Shown in pieces: positions 46,886-56,289 of a DNA stretch of 64,000 nt. Positions within the stretch are counted from its first letter, which is position 1, and the number at the start of each line of letters is the position of its first letter. Under the pieces are notes generated by a model. That model saw only the letters and a program-made list of their open reading frames with translations, was not told the origin of the DNA and searched no databases. Source of the stretch: CAVOGJ01 sp963700865 (GTDB taxonomy: Bacteria > Planctomycetota > Planctomycetia > Pirellulales > Pirellulaceae). The stretch lies in contig CAVOZC010000009.1 of assembly GCA_963700865.1 (NCBI GenBank), positions 58,374 to 122,373 on the forward strand. The letters run 5' to 3'. A program made the translations under genes and the position numbers.

Positions 46886-47911
46886 TCAAAGTTGCCAGGG
46901 AGCCTGGTACCGCAGGCCCAAATTGAGAATCCGCTGGATCAATTCCTCATAACCGATGCCTGCCTTTTCCGCCGATTCCGCGAAGTCTTCGCCGAACGTG
47001 ATATTAGGATTCGGATTTGCTTCAATCACATACACTTGGCCATCAGGGGCAAGTCGCAGGTCCATCCGCGCGTAACCGCTCAGATTCAGCGCCCGGTAAA
47101 CCCGCTTACAAAGATTCCAGATACGGTCGACTTCCGCTTTGGACATGCCACTCGCTTCCGCCGTGGTGATACCATACCGTTCCTGGTATTTCCGATTCCA
47201 TTTGACATGACGAGTCGCGATACGGGGAATGCCTTCCGGCATCTTCTCAAAAAGCATTTCCCAAGGCGGAAACACCGTCAGGCGATCGTTCCCCATGACC
47301 CCGACATATAGTTCCCGCCCATCAATGTACTGCTCGACCAATGCATCGGATTCAAGATTCTTGTGAATGAAGTCGACGCGCTCAAGCAGTTCCGCATCAC
47401 TACGGACGATCGACGCTTGCGCAATTCCCATCGACGCATCTTCCACGACCGATTTGACGAAAAGCGGAAATGGCAGCGACTTTTTCCGATGGACCTTTTT
47501 GCCGATCGGAAATACGGCAAATTGTGGGGTGCGAATGCGATGATACGTGAGGATTTTCTTGCTCAGTGCCTTGTCTTTTGCCAGCATTAATCCGCGAGGA
47601 TTGCACCCCGTATACGAATGTCGCATCAACTCCAGATAGGAAATGATGGCGTGGTCATAAGTGACGACGCCATGAAATTCTTCCAGCAGCATAAACGTGA
47701 TGTCGGGCTTCCATTCCAGTAAGGCATTGCGAATCGGAGTCAGATCATCGTAGACACCCAACGGCAGGACCTCATGTCCCGACTCTCGCAACGTCGTGAC
47801 GACGTCGAATTCAGCCTTCCACTCATCAATCTCCTGATCAGTGTGGCCTTCCATCGTCTCTGGCGGCTCGTGACCCTCGCGGAGCAGAACCAGCACGCGT
47901 AATGGTTTCAT
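46886..47911 (-). CDS. ATP-grasp ligase related to D-alanine-D-alanine ligase
   Basis: A 341-residue cytoplasmic protein starting MKPLRVLVLLREGHEPPE. It shows the ATP-grasp order: FVKSVVEDASMGIAQASIV (ATP-binding Lys and glycine-poor loop), DALVEQYIDGRELYVGVMGN and a C-terminal metal-binding block YVIEANPNPNITFGED. This resembles Ddl proteins, but the N-terminal domain and the long tail are different, so it probably joins other amino acids or peptides. The gene lies 146 bases after the zinc peptidase gene, same strand, and this pairing suggests that the ligase makes a peptide that the peptidase processes or releases. Confidence 0.85.
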   Translation of the reverse strand: MKPLRVLVLLREGHEPPETMEGHTDQEIDEWKAEFDVVTTLRESGHEVLPLGVYDDLTPIRNALLEWKPDITFMLLEEFHGVVTYDHAIISYLELMRHSYTGCNPRGLMLAKDKALSKKILTYHRIRTPQFAVFPIGKKVHRKKSLPFPLFVKSVVEDASMGIAQASIVRSDAELLERVDFIHKNLESDALVEQYIDGRELYVGVMGNDRLTVFPPWEMLFEKMPEGIPRIATRHVKWNRKYQERYGITTAEASGMSKAEVDRIWNLCKRVYRALNLSGYARMDLRLAPDGQVYVIEANPNPNITFGEDFAESAEKAGIGYEELIQRILNLGLRYQAPWQL

Positions 47912-48057
47912 GGCAGGAGGCACTTCCGAAGCAATTTGATACGCCCGCGTGGGTCAACACGCACCTCACCAAGTGTAACACCTTCGCGTCGCCTGTAAGA
48001 CAGGGGTCCGCCCTCGGCAGTCATCGCCATTTACCCTATTTTCGCAGAGTGGTCGCC

Positions 48058-49086
48058 TCACATGGCGATCCGGTGATGCCCTCCATGGAGATAATTCATG
48101 GTTTGCACCGTTAACATCACGATGGCATCCACGCGCGCTTGCTCTTCGGAGCCCCGCAGCCTCAGTTTTAATTCGCGGCAGCGGCAAATCGTGTCGGCCA
48201 GGACCTGATCGATGGTGTATTGGTACTCGCCGGTTCCGTCGGCCACCGATTTCCGCAACTCGCGACGATGGCGATTGAGAAAGACGGACGCGGCCGGGTT
48301 GTTTTGATGAGCCGACTCGTTGGAGAACAGCCGCATCAGATCACGATCGTAAAAATGGGGATGATCGACGCCATAATGGTCCCGTTTTTTCTGGTAATGC
48401 TCGCGGAGCGTTATCCGCATGGACCGCACCGGATCGACATGCTCGCGGGAAGTCACCTTGGGCTTGGCATCCGCGATGTCTTCCATCGTGCTTTGTACAA
48501 ATTCAAGCTTTTTAAGTGCGGGCCAACCCTTGTACTGGCTGCGCCACGTCGAACGCGGCTTAAGCCATACAGCAAAGGTTTCAGCGAAGTCTTCGACCGG
48601 ATGGGCTTGTGCGTACCAGGCATCCAGATGCAGCACGTAGCGTTTGCTGTAAGGCTTGGGCTGGTAGTATTCCGGGTAGGGCTGAGACACCAGACCAAAG
48701 TGCTCCCGATAGCCCCGCTTGCGGCGCAAACGATACGCGGTGTCAATCGCATGCCCAGCTTCGTGCCGCAAAATCTTCATGCACCATTCGTGGGTGCCTC
48801 CCTCGACCTCGAGGAGTTGCTTGCGCTCCAATCGCATCAGCCGTCGATCAGCGAGGTAAAACGGTATGGCGACTCCCGGGACACCGTCGGGTGAGAACCA
48901 GTCATTGGAAAGCCAGAAATGGGGTCGAAACGCGATGCCGCGAGCCTCAAGTTCCCAGTAGAGTTGCTCGATCCGCTCCTCCAGCATCGTGCCCGGAATC
49001 GACACACCCAAATCACAAATCCGCAAGTCCAGCAGTTCATCATCCTTCAGCGTTTCCAGTTTCCTTTTTTTCTTCCGTCGAGGCAT
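48058..49086 (-). CDS. Putative zinc metallopeptidase
   Basis: A 342-residue protein beginning with the basic stretch MPRRKKKRKLETLKDDELLD. LRHEAGHAIDTAYRLRRKRG holds the HExxH zinc motif (His near residue 108), and HPVEDFAETFAVWL about 60 residues later provides a likely third ligand Glu. The segment RPHFWLSNDWFSPDGVPGVA IPFY and the later RDLMRLFSNES are characteristic but have no known function. There is no signal peptide or membrane helix, so it works in the cytoplasm. It is the first gene of a minus-strand pair with the ATP-grasp ligase, and its substrate is unknown. Confidence 0.82.
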   Translation of the reverse strand: MPRRKKKRKLETLKDDELLDLRICDLGVSIPGTMLEERIEQLYWELEARGIAFRPHFWLSNDWFSPDGVPGVAIPFYLADRRLMRLERKQLLEVEGGTHEWCMKILRHEAGHAIDTAYRLRRKRGYREHFGLVSQPYPEYYQPKPYSKRYVLHLDAWYAQAHPVEDFAETFAVWLKPRSTWRSQYKGWPALKKLEFVQSTMEDIADAKPKVTSREHVDPVRSMRITLREHYQKKRDHYGVDHPHFYDRDLMRLFSNESAHQNNPAASVFLNRHRRELRKSVADGTGEYQYTIDQVLADTICRCRELKLRLRGSEEQARVDAIVMLTVQTMNYLHGGHHRIAM

Positions 49087-49480
49087 TCCAACACCTTGTC
49101 TGCTTGCTATGATCGGTCGCGCCGCGTGTGCCGAGTCTCCCAGCCCGGACGCGGCGGGGAAGCGGGGATATTTCGCCGTTACTTCTGAGGGTAGTTGAGT
49201 TTTTCCTTCTCGTGAAGGGCAATCATTGCGAACACCAATCACGCTCACCAAGGGACTGGGTGGGAGAATGCGCAGGGCGCTGCCGCGGCGAGTGGATGAG
49301 CCCGCCGCGGATCGCGACGAGTCGGGGCGCGGCGCTTGCGCGCGGGTGTGGCGGTCCTCCCGGCAGACGTGTATGTTAGTGCAGTAGTCCAACCGCCACG
49401 CGGCGGCCTGCGGGAGCCCTGCGGATGGCCAGCGATCCGCTGTTTCCGTTGCCGTGGGGGCCTTTGATTCGGGACGGGCC
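49087..49480. other. Divergent intergenic region
   Basis: About 390 bases between the zinc peptidase (minus) and the SbcD-like gene (plus). It must hold both promoters. I see no convincing gene, sigma-54 site or hairpin. Confidence 0.45.
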
Positions 49481-50607
49481 ATGGTCAAATTCATTCATAC
49501 GGCCGATTGGCAAATCGGCATGCAAGCGGCGCATGTGGGCGCGGTGGCTCCGCAGGTGCGAGCCGAGCGGCTCGAGGCGGCTCGTCGTGTCATGCAGGCG
49601 GCCAGCGAGGCGGAAGTCGATTTTGTCGTCGTGGCGGGCGATACATTCGAGGACAATGCGGTTGATCGGGTCCTGGTCCAGAAGGTCGCCGACTTGCTGG
49701 CTGAATTCGCGGCGCCCGTCTACCTGATTCCGGGCAACCACGATCCACTCGTGCCCGGGTCGGTATGGGAACACGCTGCCTGGCGGACCCACTCGAATTT
49801 ACATGTATGTGGCGACGCCCAGCCGCTCGACGTGGGGCCGGCTACCCTCTACCCCTGCCCCTTGTTGGAAAAGCACTCCCTGAAAGACCCGACGCAGTGG
49901 ATTCGCGCGGTCGATCAACCAGGCATTGCCATCGGCATCGGCCATGGAACGGTAGAAGGCATTGGTTCCGGAGCTCTCGACTATCCGATCCCTCGCGACG
50001 CGGCCACGCGGAGCGGACTGGATTATCTGGCGCTCGGCCACTGGCACTCGTTCACCGAATTCCGGGGGGCCGACGGCGTGCGGATGGCCTATGCAGGCAC
50101 GCACGAGACAACGAAATTCGGCGAACGCGACAGTGGAAACGTGCTACTCGTCGAAATTGCCGACCGTGGGCGCTGCCGTCGCTACGCGCCATCCGCACGG
50201 GCGGATTGACTTGGAAACAGCTGGAACGGCCGATCGCCGCCGCGGGCGAACTGGCCGATCTACGACGGACGATCGAGCAGTGGCAGGCGCCGCAACAGAC
50301 GTTGTTGGATCTTCGCATCAGCGGCGTGTTGGACCAGGATGCCCAGGATGAACTTGTGCGGTTGGAGGAACTAACGCGGGCCCGCTTCCTCTATACCCGG
50401 CTCGATACTTCCCGCTTATGCCCCCGGCCCGACGACGACCGCTGGCTCACCGCCCTGCCGCCGGGCCCGTTACGGAGAACCGCCGAGCGACTCCAGCAGC
50501 TCAGCGATCCCGCCTACGCGGGCGATCGATCAGGTGACGCCTCGCCCGCGGTGGCAACACGAGCCCTCTTGCAGTTATTTCGGCTCGCCGCGGGGGACGG
50601 CCGATGA
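49481..50607 (+). CDS. SbcD/YhaO-like DNA repair exonuclease subunit, frameshifted
   Basis: A 375-residue metallophosphoesterase after correction. The ATG at 49481 begins MVKFIHTADWQIGMQA with the first metal motif (H-x-A-D-x-Q). VVVAGDTFEDN, LIPGNHDPLVPGS, IGIGHGTVEG and LALGHWHSF complete the five conserved blocks. One missing G at 50168-50170 moves the frame; the C-terminal part (LTWKQLERPIAAAGELADLR to LFRLAAGDGR) caps the nuclease. The stop overlaps the start of the ATPase gene by 4 bases (ATGA), so the two are translated together as a complex that processes DNA ends or structured DNA in the cytoplasm. Confidence 0.9.
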
Positions 50608-53335
50608 TCGTCCGATCGATTCAAATCGAGGGCTGGCAATGCTTCGCGGCGCCGCTACACATTGGTCCTTTCGCGGATGGGCTGAACATCATTCACGGCC
50701 CCAACGGCAGTGGAAAATCGACCTTGATGATGGCGCTTGCCCGCGGGCTGTTCGATAGTCATACCGTCAAAGGGACCGATATCAAGGCCTTGCAACCCTG
50801 GGGCCGCGCGTTGGCTCCCAAGGTAATGATCGAGTTTGAGCAGCAGGGATCGCGTTACCAATTGCACAAGCAGTTTCTCAGCGGCGAATTCGCGCGGCTC
50901 GATCGGCAGGAGGGCGGCGCTTATGTACCGATCGCGGAAAGTCGGGCGGCCGACGAACAGGCGCGAGCATTGCTGTCGGGCGAGCCGACACGGCGGGGAG
51001 CGACCGATCAACGGCATTGGGGGTTGGCCCAAATCCTCTGGGCAACCCAGGGAAGTCTCGCGATCAACGAACTGGCCGCAGGGACTCGAGCCTCGATCCA
51101 AGAGGCACTCGGCGCCCAAATCATCGGCCCGGGTACGGAAACTTGCGAGCAACGCATCGCGACTGAATACGAGTTGTACTTCACGCCCACGGGCAAACTC
51201 AAAGGGGGGGCCACCGCGCCGGCCGTGGTCGCGTTGGAAAAACAACGGTCTGCTGCCATCGCTCAACGCGACTTGCTTCTGCAGCAGCTTGATGCGTTTA
51301 CCACGGCCAGTCGCCGTATTGAAGATCTGCAGCGGCAGGTTGATGCGGCTCGTCACGATGACCAGGATATTCACGATCGGCTGGGTCGACTCCGCCAGCA
51401 GGCTCAAGAATATCAGCGTTTGCGCGACCAGCAGGTTTTGTACCGTCATGAATTGGCGAGTTCTGAAGAGAGTTACCGCCATCTCAGCCAGCGGATGGAG
51501 CTGATTCGCGCCACGTCGGCCGAGCTTGATCAGGCGACGCAGCGGCTGCGGACGCTCCGCCAGGACACCGCCGCGCACGAATCACTGGCGCAACAAAGCC
51601 GACAAGACGTGCGGTTGAAGGAAGATCAGCTGCGGCAGGTGCGAAGTCGACAAGCCGAACTGGCCAACGCGCGGCGGATGGCTCAATCCGCAACTCGATA
51701 CATTGCCGCTCGTGATACACGGGCGGAGCTTGACGAGCGGCTTATGCGCGTCGAAGCGGCTCAAGCCGAACTTGAAGCGCGACGGACAATCCGTCGCAAC
51801 TTAGTCGCTCCCGACAAGGAAACTTGGGCGAAAATCACGCGCATCGCGAGGGAGCGAGATGATGCGCGGCTGCAACTGGACGCCGCCTTGATGACCGTAC
51901 ATGTTCAGCTTGAATCGGATCACGTGTTGGAAGTGACTCGTGGCGAAGACATGGGGGCCCAGACGTTACCCGCCGGTCAGAGCAGACCGCTGAGGGGGGC
52001 TCCCGATGTTGCCTTTCGCATTCCCGGTGTGGGCTCGTTTCTGGCCACCGGGCCCACCGGTGACTTTGACGCCCTGCGGCGACGATGGGAGTCGGCGGTG
52101 ACCAGATTGGAGGAACAGATGACTGGATTCGGGACGCGTGATCTCGCCGAATTGGAAAGAATGACAGTGCAAGCCGAGGCATCCGATCAGCAGATCAGGG
52201 AGGCGGACGCCAAACTCGAAGTTCTCCTCCATGGCGAGCCCGTGGATCAGCTGCGTAGCCGACAGACTCGGGCGGCCGGGACGATCGGGGAGATCCTGAC
52301 CGAGATTCCTGCCTGGCAGCACACCCCGCCCGATCCCGCGGAATATGCGCGACAGGTGGACGAGCTCGAGCGGCAGTTGTCCCGTCAAACGGAACTCGCC
52401 GAATCCGCGCTCGCACAGGCCCAGCAAGCCTGGCAGCAGGCCTCGACCCGTCAGGCAGCCCATGCTGAAAAACGGCAAGCCGCGGAAGCGAATCGGGTCG
52501 GTATCGAAACGCGATTGGCGTCGCTTCGCCAGGACCAGTTGACGGAGGAACAGCGGTCGGCCCGGTTGACCGATGTCGCCATGAAACGCGATGCAGCCCT
52601 GGGGCACCTGGCACACGCCACCGAACGGATCGAGGCGTTTGGCGACGATCCGGCTAAGGCCCTGGCGGTGGTGGAAGGAGAACGGAAAGCGGTGCATGCC
52701 GCCACCGAGGATGCCCAAAAGGAGTTACATACGGCGACCGGGCAGCTGCAACAGATCATTTCCACGGCACCTTATTCCGCGTTGGCTGATACGGACGAGG
52801 AGATCAGCCGACTTACGGAAGAAATGGGCCGACAGCAGTTGCAACTGGACGCCATTCGCTTGCTGTACCAAACGCTCCAGCTAGAAAAGAGCAACCTGGT
52901 GCAGTCGGTGATCCGTCCCATTCGTGAGCGGCAAATTGGTTCTTGCAACGCATCATGGGGCCTGGCTTTGCCGATGTTGACTTTGATGAATCGCTCTTGC
53001 CCAATGGTGTCGTACCAAGGTCGGTCGAAGGTCCCGTATCGCTCGACCAGATATCGGGCGGCGAGCAGGAGCAGGTCCACTTCGCGGTCCGCATGGCGCT
53101 GGCCGAAGTCGCTTTTCAGGACGAGCGGCAACTGGTCGTCCTGGATGACGTGTTCACGTATACCGATGCCTCGCGATTAGCTCGTATCGCCGCAATTCTC
53201 GACGAAATGGCCGAGCGTTTCCAGATCGTTTTGCTGAGCTGTCATCCCGAACGGTATCGCGGTTTGCGCAACGCCCACTTTTTTGATCTCGAGTCTCTTC
53301 GCCGGCCCACGAACGACATTGCGCCGGTCGGTTGA
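50604..53335 (+). CDS. SbcC/YhaN-like coiled-coil ATPase, frameshifted
   Basis: A 910-residue partner of the SbcD-like nuclease. IEGWQCFAAPLHIGPFADG and IIHGPNGSGKSTLMMAL (Walker A, about residue 32) form the N-terminal ATPase lobe. Long heptad-rich segments (for example LRQDTAAHESLAQQSRQDV) form a coiled coil with a central hinge region. One missing T at 52943-52944 shifts the frame, after which ISGGEQEQVHFAVRMALAE (signature) and QLVVLDDVFTYTD (Walker B) complete the C-terminal lobe. It should dimerise, tether DNA ends and drive the nuclease. The repeated arms lack an obvious CxxC zinc hook, which fits YhaN better than SbcC or Rad50. Confidence 0.9.
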
Positions 53336-53650
53336 AGGGGGTTCACGCTTGCGGATCGCGGGAAGGGCCTTCTGCCAGACCAACGGCGGGTGAACCCGAC
53401 GGGGGGCCCGGGGATTCGGCGTGCAGCCCCCCAAAAACCTAATTCCTCGTTTCTGCGGCAGTTTCGCCGTTTGACCGGGTTTCTTTTGCGACGTAATCTT
53501 CAGGAGAGGCCCTGCAGCTGGACGGCCGCCGGCGACCTGCCTCAAGCCGCGTCCCAAACCACGCGGAGCGGTCGTTACGCCTGCCGGCATTGCCGCGGCT
53601 ATCTGTCCGTAATGGTCGGGCGGTCGTATTGTTATTCGGAATTCGCGAAG
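53336..53650. other. Gene-free stretch
   Basis: About 315 bases after the ATPase gene. GGGTTCAC (53339-53346) and GTGAACCC (53390-53397) form a distant inverted repeat. The frame open into the next gene lacks family features here. Confidence 0.4.
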
Positions 53651-53890
53651 ATGAATCAGAGCAGGGTGACGTCTATTTACGAGTCGCTCTATCGGCGAGC
53701 CATTCAGGCGGACCGTTGGCCGTGCCGTCAATGTGGCGCCGCCGTTCGCACGCTCGAGGATGTTTGTCCGCAGTGCGGGACCTTTAGCCCCGTGCGCATC
53801 TCCTGTCCGACCATGGTCCGCATTATTCTGCTCAGCATGGCAATCGTCGCTATCTGCTCCACGGGCATTGCCGGGCTGATCGCCCTATAG
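53651..53890 (+). CDS. Small membrane protein with a zinc ribbon
   Basis: A 79-residue protein starting MNQSRVTSIYESLYRRAIQ. WPCRQCGAAVRTLEDVCPQCG holds two CxxC pairs of a zinc ribbon, and the C-terminal IILLSMAIVAICSTGIAGLIAL is one membrane helix. The ribbon would face the cytoplasm. The frame is open upstream, but the protein features begin here and GCGAAG precedes the ATG. Its function is unknown. Confidence 0.65.
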   Translation: MNQSRVTSIYESLYRRAIQADRWPCRQCGAAVRTLEDVCPQCGTFSPVRISCPTMVRIILLSMAIVAICSTGIAGLIAL

Positions 53891-54068
53891 CCTCGCCGGG
53901 CTGGCAGATGGCTCGCCATGCCATGGGTGCCATGCCCTGTATCTGTGCGGGGCCCGCCCGACAGATACCATCTTCCCCGTCATCAGGCCGTGTCGAATGA
54001 TACGGTCTCAAGTGGTATGATCAGGGCGTGCGGGACGGGGACCAGATGGAACAAGCAATGGGTGTCCG

Positions 54069-54986
54069 ATGATCCAGGGCGTCACGACTGGAACGAGCCA
54101 ACCACTCCCGTTGACCAACCAGGCAATTGCCGAGGTCTTGGAGGAAGTGGCCGATTTGCTTCAGGCCCAGGGTGCCAATCCGTTTCGGGTGGCCGCCTAT
54201 CGGAACGGCGCCGCGACGATTCGCGGCTGGTCGGAATCGATGGTCGACATCGTCCACGCCGAGGGGCGATCGGCGCTGCTGCGTTTGCCCGCCATTGGTC
54301 GTTCGCTGGCACATGCGGTTGAGCAATTGGTTCGCAGCGGTCGCTTGCCGTTGCTCAACCGACTCCGGGGGGACGATACGGTGGAGCGGAATTTTGCCAC
54401 CGTGCCCGACATTGGCAAGGAGTTAGCTCATCGAATCCATGAGTGTCTTGGCATCGAGTCACTCGCGGAATTGCTGGCAGCAGCCAACGACGGCCGGTTG
54501 GCCGAAGTGCCGGGGATGGGGCGAAAACGGATTCGGGCGGTGCGCGAGTCGCTCACGGGTCGCTGTGCGATTCCCACCAGCCAGCCACGGCCGCGGGAAA
54601 CGCCCGGAGATGTCACCGTGGCCGAGCTACTCGACATTGATGTGGAATATCGCCGTTTGGCTGCGCAAGGCAAGCTCCCTCGCATCGCGCCTCGTCGTTT
54701 CAATCCGACCGGCGAAGCGTGGCTGCCCGTCTTGCACACGGAACGTGAAGATCGGCACTTCACGGCTCTTTATTCGAATACGGTGCGTGCTCACGAACTG
54801 GGTGCCACCCACGATTGGGTTGTGATCTACCGAGACGATGACGGCGACCACGGCCGCTGGACGGTCATCACGGCAAATTACGGCCAACTGCGCGGTCGCC
54901 GTATCGTCCTCGGCCGCACCGCCGAATGTCTGGAACATCATCTGGAACCTCACCACCACCCTACGACAGGCGTTGATCATGAATAA
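54069..54986 (+). CDS. Helix-hairpin-helix protein related to the N-terminal part of PolX
   Basis: A 305-residue protein. IAEVLEEVADLLQAQGANPF then RVAAYRNGAATIRGW is the pol beta-like 8-kDa domain, and LPAIGRSLAHAVEQLVRSG and VPDIGKELAHRIHECLGI are HhH motifs; VPGMGRKRIRAVRESL is a third. The polymerase and PHP domains of PolX are absent. The C-terminal half (WLPVLHTEREDRHFTALYSN, WVVIYRDDDGDHGRWTVIT) is a conserved domain of unknown function. It is probably a DNA-binding repair factor. Its last codons overlap the UspA start (ATGAATAA). Confidence 0.82.
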   Translation: MIQGVTTGTSQPLPLTNQAIAEVLEEVADLLQAQGANPFRVAAYRNGAATIRGWSESMVDIVHAEGRSALLRLPAIGRSLAHAVEQLVRSGRLPLLNRLRGDDTVERNFATVPDIGKELAHRIHECLGIESLAELLAAANDGRLAEVPGMGRKRIRAVRESLTGRCAIPTSQPRPRETPGDVTVAELLDIDVEYRRLAAQGKLPRIAPRRFNPTGEAWLPVLHTEREDRHFTALYSNTVRAHELGATHDWVVIYRDDDGDHGRWTVITANYGQLRGRRIVLGRTAECLEHHLEPHHHPTTGVDHE

Positions 54987-55440
54987 TCCCGGACTCTTTA
55001 ATAGCCTGCTGCGTCCCCACGGATTTTTCCGATACCTCGCGTGAGGCGTTGGATTGGGCGTTCCGTCATCTGGATCGCGATGACTCGGTTATCATCGCCA
55101 TGCATGTCCTTGACGAGCACTTGATCGACACGATCGCGGCTCACCAATTTGGCACGCGAGACGAAGTTGCCCGACGACTGCGAGCGGAGGCCGATTCGCG
55201 GATGAAAGAATTGAAGCTACTCGCGACGGAGAACGTAGAAATCGATACGATTGTCACGGAAGGACTTCCATTCCTGGAGATCATTCGCAAGGCGGACGAT
55301 TTCGCCGTGGACGCGATCGTGATGGGAAAGGTCGGTGCTCGCGGGCACGTCGAAAAGCTACTGTTCGGGTTGACGGCTGAAAAGGTACTGCGTGGCGCTG
55401 GCGCCCCGTGATCGTGCTCCCGCACGCCGACGGTGGTTGA
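54979..55440 (+). CDS. Universal stress protein (UspA family), two compensating frameshifts
   Basis: The start at 54979 overlaps the preceding gene by 8 bases. After MNNPGLFNSLL one extra C in CCCC (55015-55018) shifts the frame to TDFSDTSREALDWAFRHL, the start of the Usp fold. IVTEGLPFLEIIRKADDFAVDAIVMGKVG and GLTAEKVLRGAGAP follow, and one missing C at 55404-55407 then moves the frame to VIVLPHADGG. The restored length of 153 residues is normal. GKVGARGHVEKLLFG is the nucleotide-binding loop of ATP-type Usps. It is a cytoplasmic stress protein and stops 16 bases before the convergent pcm stop. Confidence 0.85.
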
Positions 55441-55456
55441 GCTGCGTACTGGCAAA

Positions 55457-56131
55457 CTAGTCGGGCGGGTGGCCACAGGCGCCGATCAGCGGTACAAACG
55501 CGAAATCTCCCAGATTATCGACCTGCATGCTGCCGTGGCTGCGCGTCATGCGATACATCGACTGGCCGTAGCCGCTGCTACCCAGAGGGATAATGATCCG
55601 GCCCCCCTCCTGTAATTGTTCGAGGTAGGGTTGCGGCAAGGCCTCGGCAGCCGCGGTAACCACAATCACGTCGAACGGGGCGTGCTCTGGCAGGCCAAGT
55701 GTGCCATTGGCAACATGCACCTGCACATTCGTGCAACCCAGGCGTTGCAAACGCTCGCGGGCTTGTTCGGCCAGTTGCGGAATGCGCTCGATCGTATGCA
55801 CATCTCGACACAGTTGCGATAACACGGCAGCCCCATACCCCGATCCGGTGCCAATCTCGAGCACCTTGTCCGAGGGAGAGATGCACGCCGCCTGACACAT
55901 GAAGGCCACGGTGTAGGGCTGTGAAATCGTCTGCCCACATTCAATTGGCAGAGCACAATCGGCGAATGCCTGGTCCTGATAACCGGCTGCCACGAATTCC
56001 TCTCGCGGTACCTTGGCCATGGCGGCCAGCACGCGTGGGTCGACAATATCCCGCGTCTCGAGTTGGGACCGGACCATGTTCCGTCGCGCGCCGTCCGCTG
56101 AAGATTTGCCAGTTGATGATGACGGAAGCAT
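55457..56131 (-). CDS. pcm: Protein-L-isoaspartate O-methyltransferase
   Basis: A 224-residue enzyme that repairs isoaspartyl residues with SAM. RNMVRSQLETRDIVDPRVLA and VPREEFV are the usual N-terminal part, QTISQPYTVAFM the family signature, and VLEIGTGSGYGAAVLSQL the SAM-binding loop; FDVIVVTAAAEALPQPYLEQL and GGRIIIPLGSS follow. An internal ATG at 56077 (MVRSQL) is a possible alternative start. There is no signal peptide. It converges on uspA and lies next to stress and repair genes. Confidence 0.93.
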   Translation of the reverse strand: MLPSSSTGKSSADGARRNMVRSQLETRDIVDPRVLAAMAKVPREEFVAAGYQDQAFADCALPIECGQTISQPYTVAFMCQAACISPSDKVLEIGTGSGYGAAVLSQLCRDVHTIERIPQLAEQARERLQRLGCTNVQVHVANGTLGLPEHAPFDVIVVTAAAEALPQPYLEQLQEGGRIIIPLGSSGYGQSMYRMTRSHGSMQVDNLGDFAFVPLIGACGHPPD

Positions 56132-56222
56132 CGATTACTGATCACTTTGTAGAGCTTGGAACGTACATCCGATACGAGACCACGTCCCGCCAATTCCGCA
56201 GCCGTGGTCACTCGCTCTTGCG

Positions 56223-56267
56223 CCGGAAACCGGGGCGACTTGGCGTGGCCAAGTCGCCGTGTTCCGG
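56223..56267 (-). terminator. Long hairpin after the LEDR surface-protein gene
   Basis: GGCGACTTGGC (56234-56244) pairs perfectly with GCCAAGTCGCC (56248-56258) around GTG, and CCGGAA/TTCCGG extend it outside small bulges. It lies 22 bases after the stop of the minus-strand gene. No T-run follows, so termination is plausible but not proven. Confidence 0.55.
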
Positions 56268-56289
56268 GGGCACGATGCGTGGCCGCTCC

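Noticed and set aside
49481..53335. Anti-phage defence system
   Set aside because: The nuclease and ATPase resemble SbcCD/YhaON repair proteins, and no defence, restriction or mobile-element gene stands nearby.
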